Shown here in pieces: positions 21,678 to 28,607 of a stretch of DNA of 28,607 bases (its first letter is position 1; the number at the start of each line of letters is the position of its first letter). The stretch lies in NCBI GenBank assembly GCA_902805985.1, contig CADCUW010000391.1:1-28607 (forward strand), written 5' to 3'. The position numbers and the translations under genes were made by a program. The DNA is from an uncultured Rubrobacteraceae bacterium (lineage in GTDB: Bacteria > Actinomycetota > Rubrobacteria > Rubrobacterales > Rubrobacteraceae). Under the pieces are notes generated by a model. The model worked only from the letters and a program-made list of their open reading frames with translations. It was not told where the DNA came from and did no database searches.

Positions 21678-22346
21678 TCAATCTACGGGTTCTCCGCCCG
21701 TCGCCGCTTCTTCGTCGGGGTCTGACGTGAGGTGGCCGACCTCGTTGGTGTAGAGGAACTTCGCCGGTCCCGCGCCGTTCGGGGGGATCTCCGCCTCGGT
21801 TATGGAGCAATTGTCGAGCCTGGTGTAGCTGTGGGGCCACTCCCCGTCGGGCTCGCCGAGCAGGTGCGCGATGATCCAGGCGAGCGCCCCCCCGTGCGAC
21901 ACGACGACGACCGCGCCGGCCTCGCGCCTGTGGGCCTCCAGGATGCGGCCTATCTCCCTCTCGGCGCGCGCCGAGAGATCAAACCCGCTCTCCCCGCCGG
22001 GCCAGCGGTAATCCACGCCCTCGAGGCGGAACCGCTCCGCCTCCTCCGGGAACTCCTCGATCCACGCCTCGAAGCGGTAGCCGGCGGCCTCCCCAACGTC
22101 GAGCTCGGCGAGCGCCGCCCTAGGCTCGGGCTCCACGCCCAGAGCGTCGCCGATGGCGCGGGCCGTGTCGAAGGCCCGCCGGTACGGGCTGGCGTAGAGC
22201 GCCAAGACGTCGTCGCGCCCGGAGAGGTGCGCCGCGATCTCCGCCGCCTGCCGCCGGCCGCGCTCCGTGAGCGGGTCCTCGCTCCCCTGGAGCCTGCGCC
22301 GCACGTTTCCCTCGGTCTCGCCGTGGCGGACCAGCAGCAGCCTCAA
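21678..22346 (-). CDS. Histidine phosphatase family protein (phosphoglycerate mutase-like)
   Basis: A 222-residue histidine phosphatase. The phosphohistidine motif 'LLLVRHGETEGN' gives His8, and the second catalytic His is about 151 in 'VVVSHGGALAW'. Other conserved residues are 'SPYRRAFDTARAI' and the acidic 'LAELDVGEAAG'. These are cytoplasmic phosphatases or mutases; with glycosidase neighbours a sugar phosphate is a plausible substrate, which is inference. I start at the TTG at 22346, which overlaps the GH1 stop as TTGA and gives the standard length N-terminus; a GTG at 22352 is the alternative. A Gly-rich GGGGTG serves as a weak ribosome binding site, so translation likely depends on reinitiation after GH1. 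Confidence 0.86.
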   Translation of the reverse strand: MRLLLVRHGETEGNVRRRLQGSEDPLTERGRRQAAEIAAHLSGRDDVLALYASPYRRAFDTARAIGDALGVEPEPRAALAELDVGEAAGYRFEAWIEEFPEEAERFRLEGVDYRWPGGESGFDLSARAEREIGRILEAHRREAGAVVVVSHGGALAWIIAHLLGEPDGEWPHSYTRLDNCSITEAEIPPNGAGPAKFLYTNEVGHLTSDPDEEAATGGEPVD

Positions 22347-23725
22347 GAACACCCCGGCCCGTTGCGCCCGATAACCTCCGAGTACCAGCGGGCGCTCGCC
22401 TTGGGGACGCGCCTCCCGGTGCCGTAGTCCACGAAGACGAGCCCGAACCGCTTGGAGTACCCCTCGGCCCACTCGAAGTTGTCCAGGAGGGACCAGACCA
22501 TGTACCCCCGCAGGTCCGCGCCCCGCTCCATCGCCTCCCGCGCGGCCCGGAAGTGGGCGTCCAGGTACGAGATGCGCTCCTCGTCGTCCACATCCCCCTC
22601 GGGGTCCACGTAGTCGTGGACGGCGCGGCCGTTCTCCGTGACGTAGAGGGGAACGTCAGCGTACTCCTCCTTGACGCGCACGAGCATCTGCGTGAGGCCT
22701 TCGGGATCCACCGGCCAGCCCATCGCGGTCTTCTCCGCCGCGTGCGGGACGATCGGACGAACCTGCAGGTCGGAGAAAGGCACCTCAGAATGCGCCTCCT
22801 CCGGCGCATCCCTCACAACGTGGCGGAAGTAGTAGTTCACGCCCAGGAAGTCGATGGGGGCCGAGATCTTCCGCAGGTCCCCGTCATTCACAAACGAGAG
22901 GTCCGCGCCGAGTTCGCGGTAGTGGGAGAACACGTCCTCGGGGTACGAGCCGCGGAAGAGCGGGTCCAGGTAGAGGCGGTTTGCCTGCCCGTCCACCCTT
23001 CGGGCGGCCTCCCTATCGGCGTCGCGGTCGCGCCCCGGGAGGGCCGGGTGCAGGTTGAGGGTGGCGCCGAGCTGGTTATCGTCGCCGGGGTTCCCCATCG
23101 AACGCATCCGCTCCATCGCCAGGGCGTGCCCGAGTAGCAGGTGGTGTGTGGCAGAGAGGGCGGCGCTCGGGTCTTTCATGCCGGGGGCGTGGGTGCCGTA
23201 GGCGTGGCCCATCCAGGCTGAGACCCAGGGCTCGTTCAAGGTGATCCAGTACGCGACAGAGTCCGAGAGCGCCTCGTAGACGATCCCCCCATATTCGGCG
23301 AAACGCTCGCTGGTCTCCCGGCTCGTCCAGCCGCCCCGGCCCTGGAGCGCCTGCGGCAGGTCCCAGTGGTAGAGGGTGAGCATCGGCTCGATGGACCGTT
23401 GCCTGAGCCCGTCGACCAGGCGCCGGTAGAAGTCCAGGCCCTTCTCGTTCGCCGGCCCGCTCCCGTCCGGCTGGATGCGGGGCCAGGCGACGGAGAAGCG
23501 GTAGGCCTTAAGGCCGATCTCCGCCATCAGGTCGAGGTCTTCTTCGAGGCGGTGGTAGTGGTCGCAGGCCGTGTCGCCCGTGTCGCCGTGCAGCACCTTG
23601 CCCGGCGTGTGGGAGAAGGTGTCCCAGATAGAGGCGCCGCGCCCGTCTTCGTTGGCTGCGCCCTCGATCTGGTACGAGGCCGTCGCCGCACCCCACAAGA
23701 AGCCTTCGGGAAAGTCCAAGCTCAT
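22343..23725 (-). CDS. Glycoside hydrolase family 1 beta-glucosidase
   Basis: A 460-residue GH1 TIM-barrel enzyme that cleaves terminal beta-glucosyl (or beta-galactosyl) residues. The N-terminal signature 'FLWGAATASYQIEGA' is at 9-23, the acid/base Glu165 in 'TLNEPW', and the nucleophile Glu364 in 'YVTENG'. There is no signal peptide. The motif around the -1 subsite lacks the basic residues of 6-phospho-beta-glucosidases as far as I can see, in keeping with ABC rather than PTS uptake. The ATG at 23725 has AGAGGAGG at good spacing, 29 bases after GH5. It probably splits disaccharides produced by the GH5 enzyme or imported directly. It overlaps the start of the histidine phosphatase by 4 bases. 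Confidence 0.93.
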   Translation of the reverse strand: MSLDFPEGFLWGAATASYQIEGAANEDGRGASIWDTFSHTPGKVLHGDTGDTACDHYHRLEEDLDLMAEIGLKAYRFSVAWPRIQPDGSGPANEKGLDFYRRLVDGLRQRSIEPMLTLYHWDLPQALQGRGGWTSRETSERFAEYGGIVYEALSDSVAYWITLNEPWVSAWMGHAYGTHAPGMKDPSAALSATHHLLLGHALAMERMRSMGNPGDDNQLGATLNLHPALPGRDRDADREAARRVDGQANRLYLDPLFRGSYPEDVFSHYRELGADLSFVNDGDLRKISAPIDFLGVNYYFRHVVRDAPEEAHSEVPFSDLQVRPIVPHAAEKTAMGWPVDPEGLTQMLVRVKEEYADVPLYVTENGRAVHDYVDPEGDVDDEERISYLDAHFRAAREAMERGADLRGYMVWSLLDNFEWAEGYSKRFGLVFVDYGTGRRVPKASARWYSEVIGRNGPGCS

Positions 23726-23754
23726 GCCTCCTCTAGAACGTATGGTCCGTTTAC

Positions 23755-25164
23755 CTAGCTTCGCACACCACCGGGGACGGCGTGCTCGGCCAGGATGGAG
23801 GCCAGCTCCTCGCGCCTGACGCAGTTCTCGAAGCGGAACGAGCGCATCAGGTCGTCTATCTCGGCCTCGTCCATGTCCCGGAACAGTTCAGCATACTCCC
23901 GCACCAGCGGCTCGGCGAGAAGGATGTTGCGCACCAGAAGCTCTATCTCCCGCTGGGTCCCGAACGGGAACGGCCTGTGGTCGGGGTACTCCTCGGCGAA
24001 GAGCCTCTCCAGGGGCTCCATGACATGCCTGATCCTGGCGTCCGTGCCGCCCCAGGCGTCCACTCCGAGGCGGGCCTTCTTCTCGACGATGGGCCCCACG
24101 CGCTCGACCCAGGGCGAGTCGGGGGCGGCGTGGACGACGCCCTGCAGGCCTATGTCCTTGTAGGTCCAGATCGCCCAGTTGGCGCCATGGCGGGCGTAGA
24201 TCTCGAGCTGGTCCCGCAAAAGCTCGCGGCGCATGGCGTGGGAGCCAGGGTCGTCCGGCGGGTAGACCGGCCCGAACTCGCCGACCCAGATGGGCACGTC
24301 GTGCTCCAGCATGTAAGCGCTGCGCTTGAGGAACGTCTCTTCGAGGACGCCCCTGTCCACGTACTCGCCGCGCGAGACGCCGGGGTACGGCCCACCGTCC
24401 ACGAAGCCTGGCAGGGCATAGTCGTGGTTCGTGTAGACGATGCCGGGCCACGGCTCGCCGAACATGTGGAAGTCCACCGAGTAGCGGTTGCCCTCCAGGA
24501 AGATCAGGCGCCCCGGGTCCACAGCCCTTATCGCGTCGTAGAGCCGCCGGTAGAAGGGCATCAACATCTGTTCGGTCGGGTCGGCCGGCTCGTTTATGGG
24601 ATTGTAGCCGGCGACCCACGGGTTGTCCCTGTAGCGGTCGGCTATGTGCTCCCAGATGTTCACGGTCCGGTCCTGGAAGTGCTTGTGGCGCCAGAGGAGG
24701 GCCTTGTGGGTCGGGTTGTCCGAGTGCCAGTGCTGGTTCTGGTAGCCGGGCAGGGCGTGCAAATCGATTATCGTGTAGACCCCGTGCGCCGCGCACAGCT
24801 CTACGACCCGGTCGAGGTGCCTGAAGCCCCCTTCCTTGATCTCGAACGGCCGCGAGTCGTCTTCGAAATGGCGGTAGTTCACGGGCAGCCTGAGCAGGTT
24901 CATCCCGAGCGAAGAGATAAAGCGCGCGTCCTCCTCGGTAAAGAAGTGCTCAAGGAAGCTGTCGAAGAAGTGCTCGTAGAGGTCGTCCCCGAGCACCTCC
25001 CTTACCGCCTCGCGCTTGGCCTCCTCGTTGGCCGGGTAGCCGGTGATGAAGTTCTCCATGTTCATCCAGCCGCCTAGGCCGAAGCCTCGTAGCACGATGC
25101 GGTTCCCCTGCCCGTCCACAAGCCCAGATCCCTCAACGTTCAGCCTCGCGTCGACGGTCGCCAT
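23755..25164 (-). CDS. Glycoside hydrolase family 5 protein, cytoplasmic
   Basis: A 469-residue GH5 enzyme. The barrel starts 'LRGFGLGGWMNMENFI' and has acid/base Glu192 ('NPINEP') and nucleophile Glu296 ('WVGEFG'). The His residues of 'DLHALPG' and 'HDYALPG' complete the usual GH5 active site. The barrel ends near 370; residues about 370-469 are a helical, charged C-terminal extension with no carbohydrate-binding module that I recognise. There is no signal peptide, unlike secreted cellulases, so the substrate must be imported by the adjacent ABC system. The layout is closer to exo-acting beta-glucanases or beta-glucosidases than to endocellulases. I chose the ATG at 25164 for spacing to AAAGGAC; a GTG at 25170 would add two residues. 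Confidence 0.88.
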   Translation of the reverse strand: MATVDARLNVEGSGLVDGQGNRIVLRGFGLGGWMNMENFITGYPANEEAKREAVREVLGDDLYEHFFDSFLEHFFTEEDARFISSLGMNLLRLPVNYRHFEDDSRPFEIKEGGFRHLDRVVELCAAHGVYTIIDLHALPGYQNQHWHSDNPTHKALLWRHKHFQDRTVNIWEHIADRYRDNPWVAGYNPINEPADPTEQMLMPFYRRLYDAIRAVDPGRLIFLEGNRYSVDFHMFGEPWPGIVYTNHDYALPGFVDGGPYPGVSRGEYVDRGVLEETFLKRSAYMLEHDVPIWVGEFGPVYPPDDPGSHAMRRELLRDQLEIYARHGANWAIWTYKDIGLQGVVHAAPDSPWVERVGPIVEKKARLGVDAWGGTDARIRHVMEPLERLFAEEYPDHRPFPFGTQREIELLVRNILLAEPLVREYAELFRDMDEAEIDDLMRSFRFENCVRREELASILAEHAVPGGVRS

Positions 25165-25212
25165 CTCCACGTCCTTTCTTGTTGGAGTGTCTTCTTTCGG
25201 GCGCGGCCCGTC

Positions 25213-26091
25213 CTACTTGCCGAAGCCGGCGGTGAGGCCGCTCAAGAGCTGGCGGCGCGCCACAATGTACAAGAAGACGATGGGCAACGAGGATAGGAAG
25301 ACCGCCGCCATGATCGCGGGTATGTTGATGGTGAACTCCCCCCGGAAGGTCCACAGCGCCAGCGGCAGGACGCGGACATTCGGGCTCTGGGTCAGGATCA
25401 GGGGGAACAGGAACCCGTTCCAGACCTGTAGGGCATTGTAGATCGTCACAGTCACCAGCGCCGGGCGCGAGAGCGGTATCACCAGAGCCTTGAGCACCTG
25501 CCAGTGGCTAGCGCCCTCGATGACCATCGCCTCGTAGAGCTCCTTCGGGATGTCGCGGATAAAGTTGACCAGGATCAGCACCGTCAGCGGTATCCCGAAG
25601 GCGACGAAGGGGAAGATCAGGGCGAGCAACGTGTCGTAGATGCCGAGTTGGATCATGAGTATGTAGATCGGGATGATCGAGGCCTGCAGCGGTATCGCGA
25701 GCCCCAACAGAAAGACGTTGAAGACCGCCTGCACCAACCGCCCCTTGATGCGGGCTATGACGTAGGCCGTAAGCAGCGAGGAGGCGACGATGAGGAGCAC
25801 GCTCGCCGCCACGACGACCACGCTGTTGAGCAAGTACAGCCAGAAGCCGCTGCTCAAGACCAGCGCGTAGTTCTCGAAGGTGGGCCTCAGGGGCGGCAGC
25901 CATGCGCTCCCGCCCAGAAAGGACTCCTGCGTCCTGAGGCTTGCGCCAAGCATGAAGAGCACCGGGTAGAAGGCGACGAACAGCCATACGAGGCCGAGGA
26001 GGACCGGCACCACCTCCCGCCTCCGTCGGCGCTTTCGGGTCGCCTTGCCGGTACCGCTCGTGGTCCCCGCCGACTCTACGTTCGCGGCCAT
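25213..26091 (-). CDS. Carbohydrate ABC transporter permease, MalG type (GH5/GH1 operon)
   Basis: A 292-residue permease with a basic cytoplasmic N-terminus (KATRKRRRRRE) and six hydrophobic helices. The ATPase-docking EAA loop is 'YEAMVIEGASHWQVLKALVIPLSRPAL'. The ATG at 26091 follows GGGGGAGAAGA. It lies 12 bases after the MalF-type gene and 48 bases before GH5, in one operon. It is not a close relative of the permease at 16542, so the two transporters likely carry different sugars. Confidence 0.92.
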   Translation of the reverse strand: MAANVESAGTTSGTGKATRKRRRRREVVPVLLGLVWLFVAFYPVLFMLGASLRTQESFLGGSAWLPPLRPTFENYALVLSSGFWLYLLNSVVVVAASVLLIVASSLLTAYVIARIKGRLVQAVFNVFLLGLAIPLQASIIPIYILMIQLGIYDTLLALIFPFVAFGIPLTVLILVNFIRDIPKELYEAMVIEGASHWQVLKALVIPLSRPALVTVTIYNALQVWNGFLFPLILTQSPNVRVLPLALWTFRGEFTINIPAIMAAVFLSSLPIVFLYIVARRQLLSGLTAGFGK

Positions 26092-26103
26092 TCTTCTCCC
26101 CCT

Positions 26104-26994
26104 TTACAGTCCCTCTGACTGGCTCTCCATCTTTCCGTACCCCGTCAGCCTGAGCAGCACGATGGAGAGCGTTATGCCGAAGACCGCCAAGACGATGGCT
26201 ATGACGCTCCCGGGGCCAAAGCGCAACTCCTGGAAGGCGGTGAGGTACTGGTGGAGCGGCAGTATCCTCGTCGAGTAGCCGGGACCGCCCTCGGTCATTA
26301 TGTAGATCAGGTCGAAATACGTGAGCGAGCCGGTGAAGATCAGGATAGAGGAGGTGACAACCGTGTACTTGAGCTGCGGCAGGGTGATGTAGAAGAAGCG
26401 CGCGAAGGTTCCGGCACCGTCTATCCGAGCCGCCTCGTAGAGCACCGGAGGTATCTGGCGCACCCCGGCCTGGTAGAGCAGCGTATGAAAAGGGATGAAT
26501 TGCCAGGAGATGACCAGCACTACCACGAGGAGCGCCAGGTTGGGGTCGCCGAGCCAGGTTCTGGCGAACGCGTCGAGGCCGGCGGCCTCCAACGCCGTGT
26601 TGAGCGCCCCGAGGTTCGGGTCGAGGATGTACTGCCAGGTGATCCCGACCGCCACCGCCGAGAAGAGCAGCGGGAGAAAGTAGAATACCCCGAGCACCGC
26701 ACGGTATCCTTGGTGCCCGGCCAGGTACACCCCGATCAAGAGGCTCAAGGGCGTCTGTATGAGCCAGTTGAGAATCATGAGCGCCACGGTGAGGAAGACG
26801 GAGCGCAAGGTGAGGGAATCTGAGAACGTGTCCACCCAGTTCGAGAGACCGACCCACGTCGGCTCCGAGACGCCGTTCCAATCCAGAAAACTTATTCCGG
26901 CGGCGACCACCATGGGTCCCAGGGCGAAAAGAAAAAAGAACAGTGCCGCCGGGACCAGCATTAATACCGTCGCCGGAGTCAGGCGTTGCGCCAT
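26104..26994 (-). CDS. Carbohydrate ABC transporter permease, MalF/UgpA type (GH5/GH1 operon)
   Basis: A 296-residue inner-membrane permease: helix 1 'TVLMLVPAALFFFLFALGPMVVAAGISFL', and EAA loop 'LYEAARIDGAGTFARFFYITLPQLK'. It would pair with the permease at 25213. The ATG at 26994 has GGGAGGTG upstream, sited over the last codons of the binding protein, with 3 bases between the genes. Confidence 0.92.
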   Translation of the reverse strand: MAQRLTPATVLMLVPAALFFFLFALGPMVVAAGISFLDWNGVSEPTWVGLSNWVDTFSDSLTLRSVFLTVALMILNWLIQTPLSLLIGVYLAGHQGYRAVLGVFYFLPLLFSAVAVGITWQYILDPNLGALNTALEAAGLDAFARTWLGDPNLALLVVVLVISWQFIPFHTLLYQAGVRQIPPVLYEAARIDGAGTFARFFYITLPQLKYTVVTSSILIFTGSLTYFDLIYIMTEGGPGYSTRILPLHQYLTAFQELRFGPGSVIAIVLAVFGITLSIVLLRLTGYGKMESQSEGL

Positions 26995-26997
26995 GTC

Positions 26998-28305
26998 TTA
27001 CACCTCCCTCATCGCTTCATTCATGGCCGCGGAGAAGTCTTTAGGTGCTGACGCCAGCAGCACCATCTGCTCCAGGTTGACCAGCAGCCTCTCTGCCAGT
27101 ACGGGGCTGAGGGCCTGGTCCCAGGAGAGCTGGTAGCTGGGTGCCCCCTTCACCAGGTCGTAGACGAACGTCAACCAAGTACTGTTGTCCGCCTTCTCCA
27201 ACCGAGACTCTATGCCCTTGACCGGCGGGACCGCGCCGTTCTTTATGCGGGTTTCGACGCTCAAGGTTCCCTCCTTGAGGAAAGTTATGGCCTCCCCCTT
27301 GTTTTTCGAGGCCCGGGAGACAGAGTAGAAGTTGGCAAGGTTGCCGGAGGCGTCCACGGGGTCTTCGCCACCGACCGCGGGGAACCTGAACCAACCGAGC
27401 TTGTTCTTCACAAAGTCGGGGTTGGCGGTGAGATGATTCTCGTAGTCGTAGACGCCTACGTGGTGCATGGCGGCCGCGCCCGTGTTCAGGAGGGCGCTCG
27501 CCTGCCCCGTGTCGAAGCTGACGCCCGCGAAGCCCTCCTCGAATGCTCCCATTCGTACCAGATCTTGGAGCATGGCGCCCGCCTCGACAAACGCGGGGTC
27601 GGACCACGCGTTCGCCTCGCCCCGGATCACCCTGTTGAAAGGCTCGGCGCCGCCGACGCGCAAGACGAGCTGCTGCATCCAGATCATGTAGGTCCACTTG
27701 CTCTGTCCGCCGAGGGCTATGGGGATCACGCCCTCACCCTTGAGCGCGCTTATGACGTCTTTGAGCCCATCGAACGTCTTGGGCGGGGACAGACCGTACT
27801 CCTCGAAGATGGCCCTGTTGTAGAAGACGCAGTTCGGCTGCACGTCGGTTACGGGCACGCCGTAGACCTTGCCGTCGAAGGTTACGCCCTCCATGACGTT
27901 GGGCAAGAACTCTTCGCCCCAGTCCGGGTCGTTCTCCAGCGCCTCCGACAGATCGTAGACCTTGCCCGCATCCACGTAGGATTCGAGGTTGCCCCCACCC
28001 CAACTGTAGAATACGTCTGGCGGGTTGCCCGCGCCCATGGCTACCCGGAGCTTCTGCTTGTAGGGATCGTTCTCAAAGAACTGCATCTTCGCGTCTACCC
28101 CGGGATGCCCCTCGTTGTACCGCGCCAGCTCCTCCAGAAGCGACGCCTTCTCTATGCCGGTGCTGATCTCCCAGATCGTGACAACACCGCCCAAGCCGCC
28201 GGTGCTCTGCCCCACGCCGAAGCCGCCGCAACCGCCCAGCAGCGCCGCCACGGAAGCGCCCCCACCCACCTTGAGAAACGTCCCGCGACTCAACTTGCGT
28301 TGCAT
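26998..28305 (-). CDS. Sugar ABC transporter substrate-binding lipoprotein (GH5/GH1 operon)
   Basis: A 435-residue family 1 solute-binding protein. The signal peptide 'QRKLSRGTFLKVGGGASVAALLGGCGG' is lipoprotein type (Cys26 in LGGC) with a degenerate Tat-like SRGTFLK. Motifs include 'GVVTIWEIST', 'NPPDVFYSWGGGNLESYVDAG', 'VYGVPVTDVQPNCVFYNRAIFEEYGL' and 'FLKEGTL'. The ATG at 28305 has GAAGGGGGA upstream. Given the downstream intracellular GH5 and GH1, the ligand is likely a beta-glucoside or short beta-glucan; this is inference from context. It is the first gene of the right-hand operon. Confidence 0.92.
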   Translation of the reverse strand: MQRKLSRGTFLKVGGGASVAALLGGCGGFGVGQSTGGLGGVVTIWEISTGIEKASLLEELARYNEGHPGVDAKMQFFENDPYKQKLRVAMGAGNPPDVFYSWGGGNLESYVDAGKVYDLSEALENDPDWGEEFLPNVMEGVTFDGKVYGVPVTDVQPNCVFYNRAIFEEYGLSPPKTFDGLKDVISALKGEGVIPIALGGQSKWTYMIWMQQLVLRVGGAEPFNRVIRGEANAWSDPAFVEAGAMLQDLVRMGAFEEGFAGVSFDTGQASALLNTGAAAMHHVGVYDYENHLTANPDFVKNKLGWFRFPAVGGEDPVDASGNLANFYSVSRASKNKGEAITFLKEGTLSVETRIKNGAVPPVKGIESRLEKADNSTWLTFVYDLVKGAPSYQLSWDQALSPVLAERLLVNLEQMVLLASAPKDFSAAMNEAMREV

Positions 28306-28607
28306 CTATCCCCCTTCCCGGGCCCACCGGACGCCGACGTTCCTCGCCCTGCTCCACGGCCCCCTGCACGAGGCGCGAACGCGACGAGGAGACCGCGCGG
28401 AGCACGAGCGCGGCGACGACCGCAACATCTACCCCGAAACGCTCAGGCCAAATATCGCAGACCCAAGCGTGCACGCCCTCACCGACGCGCTTAAACCGCA
28501 TCGCGGCAAACATCGAGCAGGCAACTCTCCTCCTAATCCCACTGGTAGGCTTCCCCAAGCCTACGAAACGGGTTCCTACTATTCCGTAACTAGCGTAGCA
28601 GGGATCG
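28306..28607. other. Upstream region of the GH5/GH1 operon
   Basis: No gene is supported in these 302 bases. A minus-strand open frame covering the left part starts at a TTG inside a hairpin, has no ribosome binding site and overlaps the binding-protein gene out of frame, so it is not called. The region contains the stem-loop at 28545-28564. A long 5' leader or an upstream gene outside the window is possible. TTGGGG/TAGGAG hexamers 17 bases apart on the minus strand (around 28555-28528) are too weak to call. Confidence 0.45.
28545..28564. repeat. Perfect inverted repeat, possible operator or terminator
   Basis: GTAGGCTT (28545-28552) and AAGCCTAC (28557-28564) form a perfect 8-bp stem with a CCCC loop. 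It lies 240 bases upstream of the binding-protein start. It may be the operator of a sugar regulator, or a terminator of whatever lies beyond the window. No T-run follows on either strand. Confidence 0.5.

Noticed and set aside
28073..28558. Minus-strand open frame of 161 codons upstream of and overlapping the third binding-protein gene
   Set aside because: TTG start inside a hairpin, no ribosome binding site, Arg-rich composition and out-of-frame overlap with a clear gene.

Overview
The window looks like a chromosomal segment from a high-GC, Gram-positive actinobacterium, most like a deep-branching Rubrobacter-type organism. This rests on the strong G/C bias at third codon positions, frequent GTG and TTG starts behind strong purine-rich ribosome binding sites, the mix of protein families (paralogous DHFR-like RibD_C proteins, HxlR-SCP2 regulators, lipoprotein sugar-binding proteins), and a GGCGGGTTTGAAACCCGCC-type intergenic palindrome. 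The assignment to genus is inference. I saw no rRNA, tRNA, CRISPR array, transposase or phage gene.

Left part (1-4806). A truncated sugar-binding lipoprotein gene (minus strand, running off the window) is divergent from a DeoR-type regulator; the gap between them holds candidate promoters on both strands and a small inverted repeat. The regulator converges on an intracellular family 2 glycoside hydrolase, which is followed by a 14-helix DHA2-type drug exporter.

Middle part (4991-13974). About 8 kb of short minus-strand genes encode small soluble enzymes: two VOC/glyoxalase-fold proteins, two FMN-type split-barrel (PNPOx-like) proteins, four DHFR-like RibD_C proteins forming two paralog pairs, two alpha/beta hydrolases, a class C beta-lactamase-like serine hydrolase and an SMP-30/gluconolactonase. 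A 31-codon ORF between two of them looks like the leftover N-terminus of a short-chain dehydrogenase. A divergent HxlR-type regulator with an SCP2-like C-terminal domain closes the block and appears to be read from a leaderless promoter.

YcaO operon (13971-19582, minus strand). A Tat/lipoprotein sugar-binding protein and two MalF/MalG-type permeases are followed, with 3 bp between genes, by a YcaO-superfamily protein and then by a cytoplasmic polysaccharide-deacetylase-like protein that lacks the usual catalytic base. The YcaO ribosome binding site lies in the last codons of the permease gene, so the gene belongs to the transporter operon. No RiPP precursor, TfuA or dehydrogenase partner is nearby. 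This is the most unusual arrangement in the window.

Right part (19843-28305, minus strand). A third sugar ABC system (binding protein, two permeases) leads into cytoplasmic GH5 and GH1 enzymes, a histidine phosphatase, a protein closely resembling the tRNA methyltransferase CmoM, and an aldo/keto reductase. The likely job is import of beta-glucosides or beta-glucan oligosaccharides followed by cleavage inside the cell. Neither complete ABC system encodes its own ATPase, so a shared MsmX/MalK-type ATPase from elsewhere is implied. Between this operon and the YcaO operon lies a ~114-bp nest of inverted repeats.
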